Source: Pseudarthrobacter sp. C4D7
Lineage (GTDB): Bacteria; Actinomycetota; Actinomycetes; Actinomycetales; Micrococcaceae
Length of the DNA: 64,000 bases
NCBI RefSeq assembly: GCF_013359725.1
Contig: NZ_JABFMW010000017.1
Span: 1 to 64,000 of the forward strand
Direction: 5' to 3'
This document shows, in pieces, positions 10,172 through 24,406 of the stretch. How positions within the stretch are numbered: the first letter of the stretch is position 1; every line of letters begins with the position of its first letter. The translations under genes were made by a program, and so were the position numbers. A model generated the notes under the pieces. That model was not told the origin of the DNA, did not search any database, and saw only the letters and a list, made by a program, of their open reading frames with translations.

Positions 10172-10172
<1 letters not shown>
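8976..10172 (+). CDS. aroC: Chorismate synthase
   Basis: This enzyme converts 5-enolpyruvylshikimate-3-phosphate to chorismate using reduced FMN. The ATG at 8976 gives 398 residues beginning [11 protein letters not shown], the conserved family N-terminus, with GGCAGG about nine bases upstream. An in-frame start 30 bases earlier would overlap aroE but adds residues the family lacks. Further signatures are RRLGYGRG near the start, [12 protein letters not shown] in the middle and the C-terminal [16 protein letters not shown]. The stop overlaps the aroK GTG by one base. Confidence 0.97.
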
Positions 10173-11828
<1,656 letters not shown>

Positions 11829-11829
<1 letters not shown>

Positions 11830-12347
11830 TGCAGGGGGACATGAGCGGCACAGCGGACTGGCCGGAGGCCGGGTTCCCGGGGATCCGGATCAATCCGGAC
11901 ACCCTGCTGCCCCAGATCGTGAACGGCGATGTGGTGCGGGAGGCCCTGGCCTCTTCCACGAATCCGGCCGACAGGATCTTCGTCCTGCTGGTGGAAGGAC
12001 ACGCATCCGACGCCGCCGAACTGCTGGCCGAAGCCCGCTTCAAGGATCCGGAGTCGTTCCTCCTGCGCCTTTTCGAGGCGGAGGTGCTCAGCGTCAGCCA
12101 CCGGATGGACCGCGCCGTGGGACTGTTCCGGCAGCTCCTCGCCGAGGCACACGGCACGCCGGGTGAAGCCTTGGCCCTGCAGTACCTTGGCAGGACCCAA
12201 TACGCCGCGGGACAGACGTCCGCAGCCGTTGAATCCTTCTCCAAAGCCCTGGATCTCCGGGTGGCGCAGTCCGCCGATGCCGCCCAGATCTACTCCTCCA
12301 CGGTGGCCTTGCAGCGGGCCCGTGACGTCCTGGACCTGGCCTGCTGA
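11829..12347 (+). CDS. Hypothetical TPR-like protein
   Basis: This is a 172-residue, soluble, Ala/Leu-rich protein. The segments around residues 85-115 (RMDRAVGLFRQLLAEAHGTPGE) and 118-145 (ALQYLGRTQYAAGQTSAAVESF) have the spacing and small/aromatic pattern of tetratricopeptide helix pairs. Its ATG overlaps the aroB stop, so it is translated from the aro transcript. It has no enzyme motif, signal or membrane segment. The function is unknown; a scaffold or partner role is only inferred from the TPR-like helices. Confidence 0.75.
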
Positions 12348-12390
12348 GCCGTCAGGCAGCTGCCCCGGAAAGGATCCCGGGATTTACCGG

Positions 12391-12396
12391 TAGAAT
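12391..12396 (+). promoter_or_regulatory. Candidate -10 box for efp
   Basis: TAGAAT lies between the TPR-like gene and efp, about 120 bases before the efp start. No convincing -35 box is visible. An efp-nusB transcript starting here is inferred. Confidence 0.4.
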
Positions 12397-12518
12397 GGTT
12401 GTGGAATTTTTGCATCCACGCGATTTTTGACAAACACGTGCAGGCGGGCCGTTGTGGCGTGCCCGCCCGGCATACAGCATCTGACCACGCGGCCAGACAA
12501 AGAAACCAGAGGAAACCA

Positions 12519-13082
12519 GTGGCAACCACTAACGACATTAAGAACGGAACGGTCCTGAAGCTTGAGGGCCAGCTCTGGAACGTCATCGAATTCCAACACG
12601 TCAAGCCCGGCAAGGGCGGCGCCTTTGTGCGGACCAAGATGCGCAACGTCATGTCCGGCAAGGTTGTTGACAAGACGTTCAACGCCGGGCTCAAGATCGA
12701 AACGGCAACCGTTGACCGCCGCGATTACCAGTACCTGTACCAGGACGGCGCGGATTTCGTCTTCATGGACACCTCCGACTACGACCAGATCACCGTGTCC
12801 GGTGCCACAGTTGGTGACGCCACCAACTTCATGCTCGAGAACCAGATGGTCAATATCGCCATCCACGACGGCAACCCCCTCTACATCGAACTGCCGCCGA
12901 GCGTTGTCCTGGAAATCACCTACACGGAGCCGGGCCTTCAGGGCGACCGCTCCTCCGCAGGCACCAAGCCCGCCACCCTGGAGACCGGGTACGAAATCCA
13001 GGTCCCGCTGTTCATTGAGAACAACACCAAGGTCAAGGTGGACACCCGCGACGGCAGCTACCTGGGCCGGGTTTCTGAGTAG
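12519..13082 (+). CDS. efp: Elongation factor P
   Basis: This tRNA-shaped factor relieves ribosomes stalled at polyproline stretches. From the GTG at 12519 it is 187 residues, the standard length, starting [28 protein letters not shown] lies upstream. Domain I contains [15 protein letters not shown], with the loop Lys that is modified in some bacteria. Domains II and III are complete through DGSYLGRV. The frame is open a further 40 codons upstream, but that extension lacks family similarity. The stop overlaps the nusB start. Confidence 0.97.
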   Translation: MATTNDIKNGTVLKLEGQLWNVIEFQHVKPGKGGAFVRTKMRNVMSGKVVDKTFNAGLKIETATVDRRDYQYLYQDGADFVFMDTSDYDQITVSGATVGDATNFMLENQMVNIAIHDGNPLYIELPPSVVLEITYTEPGLQGDRSSAGTKPATLETGYEIQVPLFIENNTKVKVDTRDGSYLGRVSE

Positions 13083-13492
13083 TGAGCGCCCGCGGTAAAG
13101 CCCGCAGCAGGGCACTGGATGTTCTTTTCGAGGCGGAGCAGCGCTCCGTTTCGGCGTTCGACGTGCTTCGCGCACGCCGGGAAAAGACCGACCAGGTGGT
13201 CAACCCCTACACCCTGGAAATCGTTGAGGGCGTAGTCTCCCAGCAGGCCGCCATCGATGAGTTCCTGGAGACCTACTCCCAGGGCTGGACTCTGGAGCGC
13301 ATGCCGTCCGTGGACCGCATCATCCTGCGCATCGGCACCTGGGAGCTTTTGTACAACGACGACGTCCCCGACGGCGTTGCGGTCAGCGAAGCTGTTGCGC
13401 TGGCCAAGACCTTGTCCACTGACGAGTCTCCGCAGTTCATCAACGGCCTCCTGGGCCGGCTGCAGCAACTGAAGCCGTCGCTGCTCGCCTAG
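13082..13492 (+). CDS. nusB: Transcription antitermination factor NusB
   Basis: This small all-helical RNA-binding protein, with NusE (S10), binds boxA and promotes antitermination of rRNA operons. It has 136 residues. Typical segments are ARSRALDVLFEAEQR at the N-terminus and LRIGTWELLY, with EAVALAKTLSTDESPQFINGLLG at the C-terminus. The GTG start overlaps the efp stop by one base. A strong terminator follows, closing this unit. Confidence 0.96.
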   Translation: MSARGKARSRALDVLFEAEQRSVSAFDVLRARREKTDQVVNPYTLEIVEGVVSQQAAIDEFLETYSQGWTLERMPSVDRIILRIGTWELLYNDDVPDGVAVSEAVALAKTLSTDESPQFINGLLGRLQQLKPSLLA

Positions 13493-13510
13493 CCACCAGC
13501 AGGACGAAAC

Positions 13511-13541
13511 AAAAGGGCCCCGCCTGCGGCGGGGCCCTTTT
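13511..13541. terminator. Bidirectional terminator between nusB and PrsW gene
   Basis: AAAAGGGCCCCGCC pairs perfectly with GGCGGGGCCCTTTT around a TGC loop. The A-run on one side and the T-run on the other would make it work for both nusB (plus) and the convergent PrsW-type gene (minus). Confidence 0.9.
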
Positions 13542-13562
13542 GTGTTCCCGCCGCAACGGGTA

Positions 13563-14840
13563 CTAACCGGCTACGGCCGCCCGCAGCGACAGGATGCGCT
13601 GGAGCTGCTGCCGCTCCTCGGCCTGATGGAGGGGTACTTCCCGTCCGCTGAGGATCCGTTGCCGGGTGTTGGCCAGCTGGGTGGCTGCCTTCATGAACTG
13701 CTTCATCTGCCGCTTCCGGCCCGAATTCGCAGCCCAGGCCAGGGCGGTGCGCCGGCCGCCCATGGTGGCCAGCAACTGGACTTCCGCAGGGGTGAACCAA
13801 CCCGCCGCCGAGTACTCCATCAACCGCTGCCGGGTCAGGCGCTTCTCGGCCACCCGCAGGAAAATAATTCCGCCCACCGCCAGCAGGAAGATCGGCACCT
13901 GCACCACGATGTAGTCCAGCAGGAAGCCCTGGCCCATGCTGTTCCACCTGTTGTGCAGGAACATGGCCGGCAGCAGTCCCACAAAGAACGCGCCGATGGA
14001 GGCACCGGTGCGCCAGCGCCGCGCGGCGAAACCCATGACAAGGCCCGTGGTGCCCGTGAAGATGGCGTGCGCGAAGGGGGACATGACCCCACGGAGGAAA
14101 AACACCTGCGCGAAATCACTCGCCGGTGAGGCCGACTCGGCAATGGCGCGGCCAAAGTAGAGGATGTTCTCGGTAAACGCGAATCCGCCCGCGATGGTGA
14201 AGGCGAACACCACCCCGTCCACCGGCCCGTCGAACTGCCGGCGTGCCGCGAGCAGGAGGATCAGCAGGCCAAGCGACTTGGCGAATTCCTCGACAATCGG
14301 CGCCTGCACTGTTGCCATATAGGTCTGCAGGTCCGGCTGGTCAGTGAACTGGAAGGTGAGCACGAAGAACGGCTGGATCAGCAGGGTGACGGCGACGGAG
14401 ACCGCCGCGCCCCACGTAAAGGCGAAAAACAACAGTCGTTTTGGCTCCGGTTCCCACCGGTCGATGATGTGGACGGCAGCCAGGACCACCGCCAGGGGCA
14501 CCAGGGATGCGAGGAAACCGATCAGGAATCCTGCAGCCCCCGTGTTGGACAGCAGGAAGGGCACCACCAGGAAGAGGCTCAGGAAAGCGAGCACACCGCC
14601 GGCAATGGACAACCCCAGCAGGCCGCCGCGGGTACGCCCTGCATGCAACACCGCCGCCGGTGACTGCGCGGGCATCATGACGGACAGTGGCTGGCCCTGA
14701 TGTCCCGGGGCGGCCCGGTAGTACTCCGGGTGCACGTGGCCCATCCAGCTGGGGTTGGCCTGCTGGGGCCAGGGACGGGAGTCTGCCCGATAAGGATCGT
14801 CGGGAAGCCCGGAAGGAGGTTGCTGCGGGTAGGTCGGCAT
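13563..14840 (-). CDS. PrsW-family intramembrane metalloprotease
   Basis: This polytopic membrane protein of the CAAX/PrsW protease superfamily has 425 residues from the ATG at 14840. The first ~85 residues are Pro/Gln-rich and cytoplasmic. About eight hydrophobic segments follow. The family's active-site signatures are visible: VEEFAKSLG (EExxK), GFAFTENILYF (FxxxE) and HAIFTG. The C-terminal ~90 residues are polar and basic. Bacillus PrsW cleaves an anti-sigma factor, but the substrate here is unknown. The gene is convergent with nusB and divergent from the pyr operon. The frame is open upstream, but that part would overlap the pyr regulatory region. Confidence 0.88.
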   Translation of the reverse strand: MPTYPQQPPSGLPDDPYRADSRPWPQQANPSWMGHVHPEYYRAAPGHQGQPLSVMMPAQSPAAVLHAGRTRGGLLGLSIAGGVLAFLSLFLVVPFLLSNTGAAGFLIGFLASLVPLAVVLAAVHIIDRWEPEPKRLLFFAFTWGAAVSVAVTLLIQPFFVLTFQFTDQPDLQTYMATVQAPIVEEFAKSLGLLILLLAARRQFDGPVDGVVFAFTIAGGFAFTENILYFGRAIAESASPASDFAQVFFLRGVMSPFAHAIFTGTTGLVMGFAARRWRTGASIGAFFVGLLPAMFLHNRWNSMGQGFLLDYIVVQVPIFLLAVGGIIFLRVAEKRLTRQRLMEYSAAGWFTPAEVQLLATMGGRRTALAWAANSGRKRQMKQFMKAATQLANTRQRILSGREVPLHQAEERQQLQRILSLRAAVAG

Positions 14841-14950
14841 ACCCGAAAGCCTAAGCGGGCGTCCCCGTGCCACAAAGGATGCCGCCCCCGGCTTGGCGAA
14901 TGTGATCAGCACCGCGTTCGCCAGGCAACGGCCCGGCAGGGCCCGTGTGG

Positions 14951-14956
14951 TAATTT
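14951..14956 (+). promoter_or_regulatory. Candidate -10 box of the pyr operon
   Basis: TAATTT lies about 30 bases before the PyrR-binding element and 62 bases before the pyrR start codon. It would give a leader of about 55 bases. The -35 region is not convincing. Confidence 0.4.
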
Positions 14957-14981
14957 TGAACAGCAAACATTCCTTTTTTAA

Positions 14982-15003
14982 TTCCGTCCTGTGAGGCGGG
15001 GAA
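14982..15003 (+). promoter_or_regulatory. PyrR-binding RNA loop in the pyr leader
   Basis: CGTCCTGTGAGGCG (14985-14998) matches the PyrR binding-loop consensus ARUCCNGNGAGGYU at all but the two end positions. Those ends change together from A/U to C/G, which keeps their pairing possible. Flanking TTCC (14982-14985) can pair with GGAA (15000-15003). The element ends one or two bases before the Shine-Dalgarno GGGGAGG (15005-15011). No terminator follows it. This fits PyrR-dependent translational repression, as shown in mycobacteria, rather than attenuation. Confidence 0.75.
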
Positions 15004-15017
15004 AGGGGAGGCGAGCG

Positions 15018-15605
15018 TTGACATCTGTCACCAACGCGCCGGTTCCAGCCAGGGTTGTCCTCAGCCAGGCGGACATTGACCGGGCCCTCACTCGTATCGC
15101 CCACGAGATCCTCGAAGCCAACAAGGGATCCCGGGACCTTGTCCTGCTGGGCATTCCCCGGCGCGGTTACCCGCTGGCTGTCCGGCTGGCCGAAAAGATA
15201 GCCGCCGCGGACACCACTGTTGATGCTGCTGCCATTGTGGGCCAGCTTGACGTCACCATGTTCCGTGACGACCTCTCCCACCAGGGAACCCGCCCGCCGT
15301 ATCCCACCCGGCTGCCGCGCACCGGCATCGACAACAAGGTCGTAGTGCTGATCGACGACGTTCTGTACTCGGGCCGTACCATCCGCGCCGCCCTGGACGC
15401 TCTCGTGGACCTGGGCCGCCCCCGGATCGTCCGGCTCGCCGTCCTGATCGACCGGGGCCACCGCGAACTTCCCATCCGGGCAGACCACGTTGGCAAGAAC
15501 CTGCCCACCTCCTCCGCCGAAAAAGTCCGCGTGCGGCTGGCGGAAACGGACACCTCGGACGCCGGGGCGCCCGTCAACGAAGTCGTGATCGAGGGCGGGG
15601 CATGA
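15018..15605 (+). CDS. pyrR: Bifunctional pyr operon regulator / uracil phosphoribosyltransferase PyrR
   Basis: PyrR is a PRTase-fold protein that binds pyr mRNA when UMP is high and has weak uracil phosphoribosyltransferase activity. The PRPP-binding motif [17 protein letters not shown] is complete. I choose the TTG at 15018, which gives 195 residues: GGGGAGG lies six bases upstream and the N-terminus [19 protein letters not shown] fits the family. A GTG at 14991 would place the start inside the PyrR-binding loop. The stop overlaps the pyrB ATG by four bases. Confidence 0.95.
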   Translation: MTSVTNAPVPARVVLSQADIDRALTRIAHEILEANKGSRDLVLLGIPRRGYPLAVRLAEKIAAADTTVDAAAIVGQLDVTMFRDDLSHQGTRPPYPTRLPRTGIDNKVVVLIDDVLYSGRTIRAALDALVDLGRPRIVRLAVLIDRGHRELPIRADHVGKNLPTSSAEKVRVRLAETDTSDAGAPVNEVVIEGGA

Positions 15606-16627
15606 AACACCTCCTGTCCACCGGGGACCTCAGCCTTTCGAACGCCATCCGCATCCTTGACACCGCTGAGGAAATGTCTGCCGTGGGGGAGCGGGAAGTG
15701 AAGAAGCTTCCGGCACTGCGCGGCCGCACCGTGGTCAACCTCTTCTTCGAGGACTCCACGCGGACCCGCATCTCGTTCGAGGCCGCAGCCAAGCGGCTGT
15801 CGGCGGACGTGATCAACTTCGCGGCCAAGGGATCCTCCGTTTCCAAGGGCGAGTCCCTCAAGGACACGGCCCAGACCCTGTCCGCCATGGGGGCCGACGC
15901 CGTCGTCATCCGGCACTGGGCTTCGGGCGCACCGCACCGGCTGGCTGCCACCGACTGGATCGATGCCGCCATCATCAATGCCGGCGACGGTACGCATGAG
16001 CACCCCACCCAGGCCCTCCTCGACGCGTTCACCATGCGCCGCCACTGGGCCCGCCTGGCCGGGACCGATTCGCAGGGAACGGACCTCAAGGGCATGCGCG
16101 TCGCCATCGCAGGCGATGTGCTGCATTCCCGGGTTGCCCGCTCCAATGTCTGGCTGCTCCGGACCCTGGGCGCGGAAGTCACCTTGGTGGCACCGCCCAC
16201 GCTGCTGCCGGTCGGCGTAGACAAGTGGCCCTGCAGCGTCAGCTATGACCTCGACCAAACCCTGGCCAACGGCGTGGACTCCGTCATGATGCTCCGCGTC
16301 CAGGGCGAGCGGATGAACGCATCGTTCTTCCCGAGCACCCGCGAATACTCACGCCGCTGGGGCTTTGACAACAACAGGCTCCGGGCCCTCGATGACCTGG
16401 GCATGACAGACACCATCATCATGCACCCGGGGCCCATGAACCGCGGCCTGGAGATCAGCGCGGCCGCAGCGGATTCGCCCCGGTCAACCGTCCTGGCCCA
16501 GGTCCGCAACGGCGTCTCCGTGCGGATGGCCGCACTGTACCTGCTGCTCTCCGGAGACACCCGGGAACCAGCCGCAACCCGGGCACCGGCCAATGCCGCA
16601 GCCCCGTCCACCAAGGAGAGCAACTGA
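15602..16627 (+). CDS. pyrB: Aspartate carbamoyltransferase catalytic subunit
   Basis: This enzyme transfers the carbamoyl group to aspartate, the committed step of pyrimidine synthesis. The carbamoyl-phosphate motif [13 protein letters not shown] is near residue 45, [14 protein letters not shown] is present, and [11 protein letters not shown] marks the aspartate side. It has 341 residues; the last ~25 are an Ala-rich tail. No regulatory subunit gene (pyrI) is present, so control probably rests with PyrR. It overlaps pyrR by four bases and pyrC by one. Confidence 0.97.
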   Translation: MKHLLSTGDLSLSNAIRILDTAEEMSAVGEREVKKLPALRGRTVVNLFFEDSTRTRISFEAAAKRLSADVINFAAKGSSVSKGESLKDTAQTLSAMGADAVVIRHWASGAPHRLAATDWIDAAIINAGDGTHEHPTQALLDAFTMRRHWARLAGTDSQGTDLKGMRVAIAGDVLHSRVARSNVWLLRTLGAEVTLVAPPTLLPVGVDKWPCSVSYDLDQTLANGVDSVMMLRVQGERMNASFFPSTREYSRRWGFDNNRLRALDDLGMTDTIIMHPGPMNRGLEISAAAADSPRSTVLAQVRNGVSVRMAALYLLLSGDTREPAATRAPANAAAPSTKESN

Positions 16628-17967
16628 TGGCAGGCAACACCGCAACGTACCTCATCCAGGGCGCCGCCATCCTGGGCGGCGACCCGGCGGACCTGCTGGT
16701 CCGCGACGGCATCATCGCCGAGATCGGCCACGGCCTGTCCGCTGACGGCGCCACCGTCATCGACGCCGCCGGGCTGGTAGCCCTGCCCGGCATGGTGGAT
16801 GTCCACACCCACCTCCGCGAACCTGGCCGCGAAGACGCCGAAACGGTGGAGACCGGCACCCGCGCCGCAGCCCTGGGCGGCTACACCGCGGTCCACGCCA
16901 TGGCCAACAGCACCCCGGTCGCCGACACCGCCGGCGTTGTGGAGCAGGTCTACACCCTGGGCCAGGCGGCCGGATGGGTGGACGTCCGCCCGGTGGGCGC
17001 CGTCACCGTAGGCCTCGCGGGGGAGCAGCTCGCCGAACTGGGCGCCATGGCCGATTCCCGTGCCAGGGTGCGCATGTTCTCCGACGACGGCATTTGCGTC
17101 CACGACCCCGTGCTGATGCGCCGGGCGCTGGAATACGTCAAAGCGTTCGACGGCGTGGTGGCCCAGCACGCGCAGGAACCGCGCCTGACTGCCGGCGCAC
17201 AGATGAACGAAGGTGACGTCTCGGCCGTCCTGGGCCTCACCGGCTGGCCCGCCGTCGCCGAGGAGAGCATCATCGCCCGCGACGTCCTCCTGGCCCAGCA
17301 CGTCGGCTCCCGACTGCACGTCTGCCATGTGTCCACCGCAGGTTCGGTGGAGATCATCCGCTGGGCCAAGGAGCGCGGCATCGACGTCACCGCCGAGGTC
17401 ACCCCGCACCACCTGCTGCTGACCGACGACCTGGTCCGCAGCTATGACCCCGTCTTCAAGGTGAACCCGCCGCTGCGCACCGACGCGGACGTCCAGGCAT
17501 TGCGCGCAGGCCTGGCGGACAGGACGATCGACGTTGTGGGTACCGACCACGCACCGCACCCCAGCGAACACAAGGAATGCGAGTGGGCGCAGGCAGCGAT
17601 GGGCATGACCGGGCTGGAAACGGCCCTGTCCGTGGTCCAGCACGCCATGATCGAAACCGGCCTGATGACGTGGGCGGACTTCGCCCGTGTCACCTCCACG
17701 GCAGCAGCGAAGATTGGGCGGCTGGCGGACCAGGGCAGGCCCCTCGAAGCAGGGGAGCCCGCCAACTTCATCCTGGTGGACCCGGCCGCGCGCTGGACTG
17801 TGGACCCCTTCAAGATGGCCACCATGGGCCGCAACTCGCCCTTCAAGGGCAGGGAACTTCCGGGCAAGGTGGTGGCAACCTTCTTCCGGGGGCACGCCAC
17901 CGTCCTTGACGGCGCGCTCAACACGCCCCACCCGGATGCCGCTGCAACCCCGGCAGGCGCCGCCTGA
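16627..17967 (+). CDS. pyrC: Dihydroorotase
   Basis: This zinc-dependent cyclic amidohydrolase closes carbamoyl-aspartate to dihydroorotate. The metal-binding DVHTHLREPG is near residue 57, HVCHVSTAG and TPHHLLLTDD give later ligands, and GTDHAPH gives the catalytic Asp. It has 446 residues, the class I (long) type. Its start overlaps the pyrB stop by one base, and its own stop overlaps the next gene's ATG. Confidence 0.96.
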   Translation: MAGNTATYLIQGAAILGGDPADLLVRDGIIAEIGHGLSADGATVIDAAGLVALPGMVDVHTHLREPGREDAETVETGTRAAALGGYTAVHAMANSTPVADTAGVVEQVYTLGQAAGWVDVRPVGAVTVGLAGEQLAELGAMADSRARVRMFSDDGICVHDPVLMRRALEYVKAFDGVVAQHAQEPRLTAGAQMNEGDVSAVLGLTGWPAVAEESIIARDVLLAQHVGSRLHVCHVSTAGSVEIIRWAKERGIDVTAEVTPHHLLLTDDLVRSYDPVFKVNPPLRTDADVQALRAGLADRTIDVVGTDHAPHPSEHKECEWAQAAMGMTGLETALSVVQHAMIETGLMTWADFARVTSTAAAKIGRLADQGRPLEAGEPANFILVDPAARWTVDPFKMATMGRNSPFKGRELPGKVVATFFRGHATVLDGALNTPHPDAAATPAGAA

Positions 17968-18485
17968 TGGACAAGATCCTTCCCGGCCTCGCCATGCTGG
18001 CGATTGTCGCCGTCGTGTTTGTCCTCCTTGGAATTGGCTGGCGCAACCGCCTGAAGCGCCAGTCCGACGTCGAGCAGCTGCCCCAGGTGCCCGCCGCCCC
18101 CGGGGAGCCCACCGCCGCCGCCGAGGGGCAGTACGTGGCCACCACGACGGCCGGTGACTGGCTCGACCGGATCGCCGTGCACGGGCTGGGGATCCGCACC
18201 AACGCCACCCTCGAGGTGTACCCGCACGGCGTCCTCTATGAGCGTTCCGGCGCGCCCGCCCTCTACATCCCCGCGGCGTCCCTCACCGACGTCCGGCAGG
18301 ACAATGGCATGGCAGGGAAGTTCGTGGAAAAGGACGGCCTCCTGGTCATCGCGTGGACTCACGGCAGCCACGAACTGGACACGGGCTTCCGAACCCGCCG
18401 CGCCGCGGACAAGGATGTGCTGTACCAGGCCCTTCAGGAATTGATTTCGTCAGCCCCAGCGGCTGGTGCCACCAGTGGAAAGTAA
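17967..18485 (+). CDS. Membrane protein conserved in the actinobacterial pyr operon (Rv1382-like)
   Basis: This is a 172-residue protein with one N-terminal membrane segment (about residues 5-24), a Pro/Ala-rich linker, and a compact C-terminal domain of ~110 residues with alternating beta-strand character ([34 protein letters not shown]). That domain resembles a PH-like fold. It sits between pyrC and carA, the position held by Rv1382 in mycobacteria. The function is unknown. Overlap with pyrC and closeness to carA imply co-expression with the pathway. Confidence 0.8.
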   Translation: MDKILPGLAMLAIVAVVFVLLGIGWRNRLKRQSDVEQLPQVPAAPGEPTAAAEGQYVATTTAGDWLDRIAVHGLGIRTNATLEVYPHGVLYERSGAPALYIPAASLTDVRQDNGMAGKFVEKDGLLVIAWTHGSHELDTGFRTRRAADKDVLYQALQELISSAPAAGATSGK

Positions 18486-18489
18486 GACA

Positions 18490-19766
18490 ATGAAAGCGAA
18501 TACATTGACAGCAACCACCTCCGCTCCTGTGCCGGCCCCAGCTGCGCTGGTCCTCGAAGACGGACGCATTTTCCGCGGCACCAGCTACGGTGCCTCCGGC
18601 ACCGCCCTGGGCGAAGCCGTCTTCGCCACCGGCATGACCGGCTACCAGGAAACCATCACGGATCCGTCATATGCCCGCCAACTGGTGGTGCAGACGGCCC
18701 CGCACATCGGCAACACCGGTGTAAACGATGAAGACGCCGAATCGCGGCGCATCTGGGTGGCCGGCTACATTGTCCGTGACGCCGCCCGCCGCCCCTCCAA
18801 CTGGCGTTCCGAGCGGTCGCTGGATGAGGAACTGGAGGCCCAGGGCATCGTGGGCATCCAGGGAGTGGACACCCGCGCCATCACCCGGCACCTGCGCGAG
18901 CACAAGACCATGCGCGCCGGCATCTTCTCCGGCGACGCGGCGCAGGGCACCGATAAGGAACTGCTCGACGCCGTCCTGGCCAGCGCCCCCATGGAAGGTT
19001 CGCGCCTGGCCGAGGAAGTCAGCGTCGACGAAGCCTACGTGGTGGAACCCAAGGACCACGGCTGGGACGGCGAACCCCGCTTCAGCATCGCGGCGATCGA
19101 CCTCGGCATCAAGGCCATGACCCCGGTCCGTTTCGCCGAGCGCGGCGTCCGCGTCCACGTGCTCCCGGCCACCGCCACCCTTGACGACGTCAAAGCCGTC
19201 AACCCGGATGGATTCTTCATGTCCAACGGCCCCGGCGACCCCGCCACCGCCGACGCCCAGGTCAAGCTCCTCCGCTCCGTTCTGGATGAGAAGCTGCCGT
19301 ACTTCGGCATCTGCTTCGGCAACCAGATCCTGGGCCGCGCCCTGGGCTTTGGCACCTACAAGCTCCGCTACGGCCACCGCGGCATCAACCAGCCCGTGAT
19401 GGACCGCCGCACCGGCAAGGTGGAAATCACCTCCCAGAACCACGGCTTCGCCGTGGACGCACCGCTCGACGGCGCCACCCAGGCTCCGGAAGCCCGCTAC
19501 GGCCGGGTGGAAGTCAGCCACGTCAGCCTGAACGACGACGTCGTGGAAGGCCTCGCCTGCCTGGACATCCCGGCCTTCTCGGTGCAGTACCACCCCGAAG
19601 CCGCGGCCGGCCCGCACGACGCCGCCTACCTGTTCGACCGTTTCATCGACCTCATGGAGGGCACCAGGGATGGCCGCAGCGCCAACCTGTCCAAGGAGCC
19701 GGTGGATGCCGCCCACCCCGCCGGCGCCGACCACAAAAACGACAACAAGACTGAGGACAAGAAGTA

Positions 19767-19767
<1 letters not shown>
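18490..19767 (+). CDS. carA: Carbamoyl-phosphate synthase small (glutaminase) subunit
   Basis: This subunit hydrolyses glutamine and passes ammonia to CarB. The ATG at 18490 gives 425 residues with GGAAAG six bases upstream; an in-frame GTG 24 bases earlier would overlap the preceding gene. The N-terminal CPSase domain carries [18 protein letters not shown]. The class I amidotransferase has the nucleophile in GICFGNQ and the His/Glu pair in QYHPEA. The C-terminal ~35 residues are a charged tail (NDNKTEDKK). The stop overlaps the carB ATG by one base. Confidence 0.97.
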
Positions 19768-23073
<3,306 letters not shown>

Positions 23074-23081
<8 letters not shown>

Positions 23082-23934
23082 GCAGCTTCCCACCGCCGGC
23101 CGGGAGTCGTTTGGCTCCCGGCTCGGCGCGGCCATGGCCGCCCGCGGCCCGCTGTGCGTCGGGATCGACCCCCACCCGGCGCTGCTGAAGAGCTGGGGAT
23201 TGGACGACGACGCCGAGGGGCTGCGGCGGTTCTCGCTGACCGTCCTGGAGGCCGTGGCTCCGCTCGCTGCCGCGGTAAAGCCGCAAGTGGCGCTTTACGA
23301 ACGCCACGGGTCTGCAGGCATTGCCGTGCTGGAAGAGGTCCTGGCCGAGGCGCGCGATCAGTCGGTGCTCACCATCGCCGACGCCAAGCGCGGCGACATC
23401 GGATCCACCATGGCTGCCTACGCGGACGCGTGGCTGCGGGACGGGTCTCCGCTTGCCGCCGACTCCGTCACGTTGAGCCCCTACCTCGGCTTCGAGTCCC
23501 TGCGCCCGGCGCTGGAACTCGCGGCCGCCACCGGGCGCGGCGTGTTCGTCCTGGCCCTCACCTCCAACCCGGAGGGCGCCTCGGTGCAGCACGTGGGCGG
23601 ACGTGACTCCGTGGCCCGCAGGATCACCCAGGCGGCAGCTGCAGAGAACTCCCGCTACGAGGGGGCCCTGGGCTCGGTGGGCCTGGTCGTGGGAGCCACC
23701 GTGGGCAGTGCCCTGGCGGACCTGGAACTTGACCTGGCAGCGGTCCGCGGGCCGATCCTGGCGCCCGGGCTTGGCGCCCAGGGGGCTACGCCCGACGGGC
23801 TCCGGGCAACGTTCGGGGACGCTTACCCGCGGGTCCTGGGAACGTCCAGCCGTGACATCCTGGCGGCGGGACCCGAAACCCGCGGCCTGCGCGAGGCCGC
23901 CCTGCGCACGCTGGACGGGTTGCGGGGCCGCTAG
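23074..23934 (+). CDS. pyrF: Orotidine 5'-phosphate decarboxylase (type 2)
   Basis: This enzyme decarboxylates OMP to UMP, the last step of the pathway. The active-site signature [11 protein letters not shown] places it in the longer, mycobacterial-type subfamily; the N-terminal [11 protein letters not shown] and [13 protein letters not shown] also fit. From the ATG at 23074, inside the end of carB, it is 286 residues. Upstream frame extension overlaps carB and is not used. The dihydroorotate dehydrogenase and orotate phosphoribosyltransferase genes are not in this window. Confidence 0.96.
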
Positions 23935-23994
23935 GCCGGCAATTGGCCCAATGCATTGATTCACACTGCAGCAGAGGGTAGTTTCAGGACAGGT

Positions 23995-24014
23995 CCAAGG
24001 GCGGCCGCCCTTGG
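23995..24014. repeat. Perfect 20-bp palindrome upstream of mihF
   Basis: CCAAGGGCGGCCGCCCTTGG is a perfect palindrome lying 31-50 bases before the chosen mihF start. No T-run follows. It could be an operator for a dimeric regulator, a hairpin in the 5' leader of mihF, or a pyrF-mihF transcript processing signal. The sequence alone does not decide. Confidence 0.85.
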
Positions 24015-24044
24015 ATGAATCCGCCGACTCCGGGGGTGTCCGTC

Positions 24045-24362
24045 ATGGTCCTGCGACCTTTATCCGCGACTGAGAGGGCCGATGCCCTGGGCAAGGCGGC
24101 AGCAGCCAGGGCCACCCGGGCCGCCGCCAAGGAGAGCCTCCGGAACGGCGACAGGTCCGCGGCGGACATCATCAGTTCCGCGCTGGAGGACGACGCCCTG
24201 GCCCGCATGCGGGTTTCCGAACTCCTCGAAGCCCTCCCGGGCATCGGAAAGGTCCGGGCCGCCGCCATCATGCAGCAGCTGGGCATTGCCACGTCCCGCA
24301 GGGTCAGGGGCCTGGGCGTCCACCAGCGCCGCGCGCTGGTAGATTTTATAGACGAGCACTGA
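24045..24362 (+). CDS. mihF: Integration host factor, actinobacterial type
   Basis: This nucleoid-associated DNA-binding protein of the mIHF family is unrelated in fold to enterobacterial IHF. The ATG at 24045 gives 105 residues starting [15 protein letters not shown], the conserved family start, with GGGGG eight bases upstream. An in-frame ATG at 24015 would add ten residues (MNPPTPGVSV) and directly abut the palindrome. The DNA-binding helix-two-turn-helix is [20 protein letters not shown]. Its place between pyrF and gmk matches mycobacteria. Confidence 0.93.
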   Translation: MVLRPLSATERADALGKAAAARATRAAAKESLRNGDRSAADIISSALEDDALARMRVSELLEALPGIGKVRAAAIMQQLGIATSRRVRGLGVHQRRALVDFIDEH

Positions 24363-24406
24363 GGCAGGCAGCGCCTGTCCTTCCCCAACCGCGGCAAAAG
24401 GAATAC

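Noticed and set aside
14991..15605. pyrR start at the GTG at 14991
   Set aside because: It lies in the PyrR-binding loop and lacks a ribosome site; the TTG at 15018 has GGGGAGG at the right distance.
16243..17931. Long minus-strand open frame opposite pyrB-pyrC
   Set aside because: It is antisense to two well-supported genes and has the same Gly/Val/His-rich composition as other shadows.
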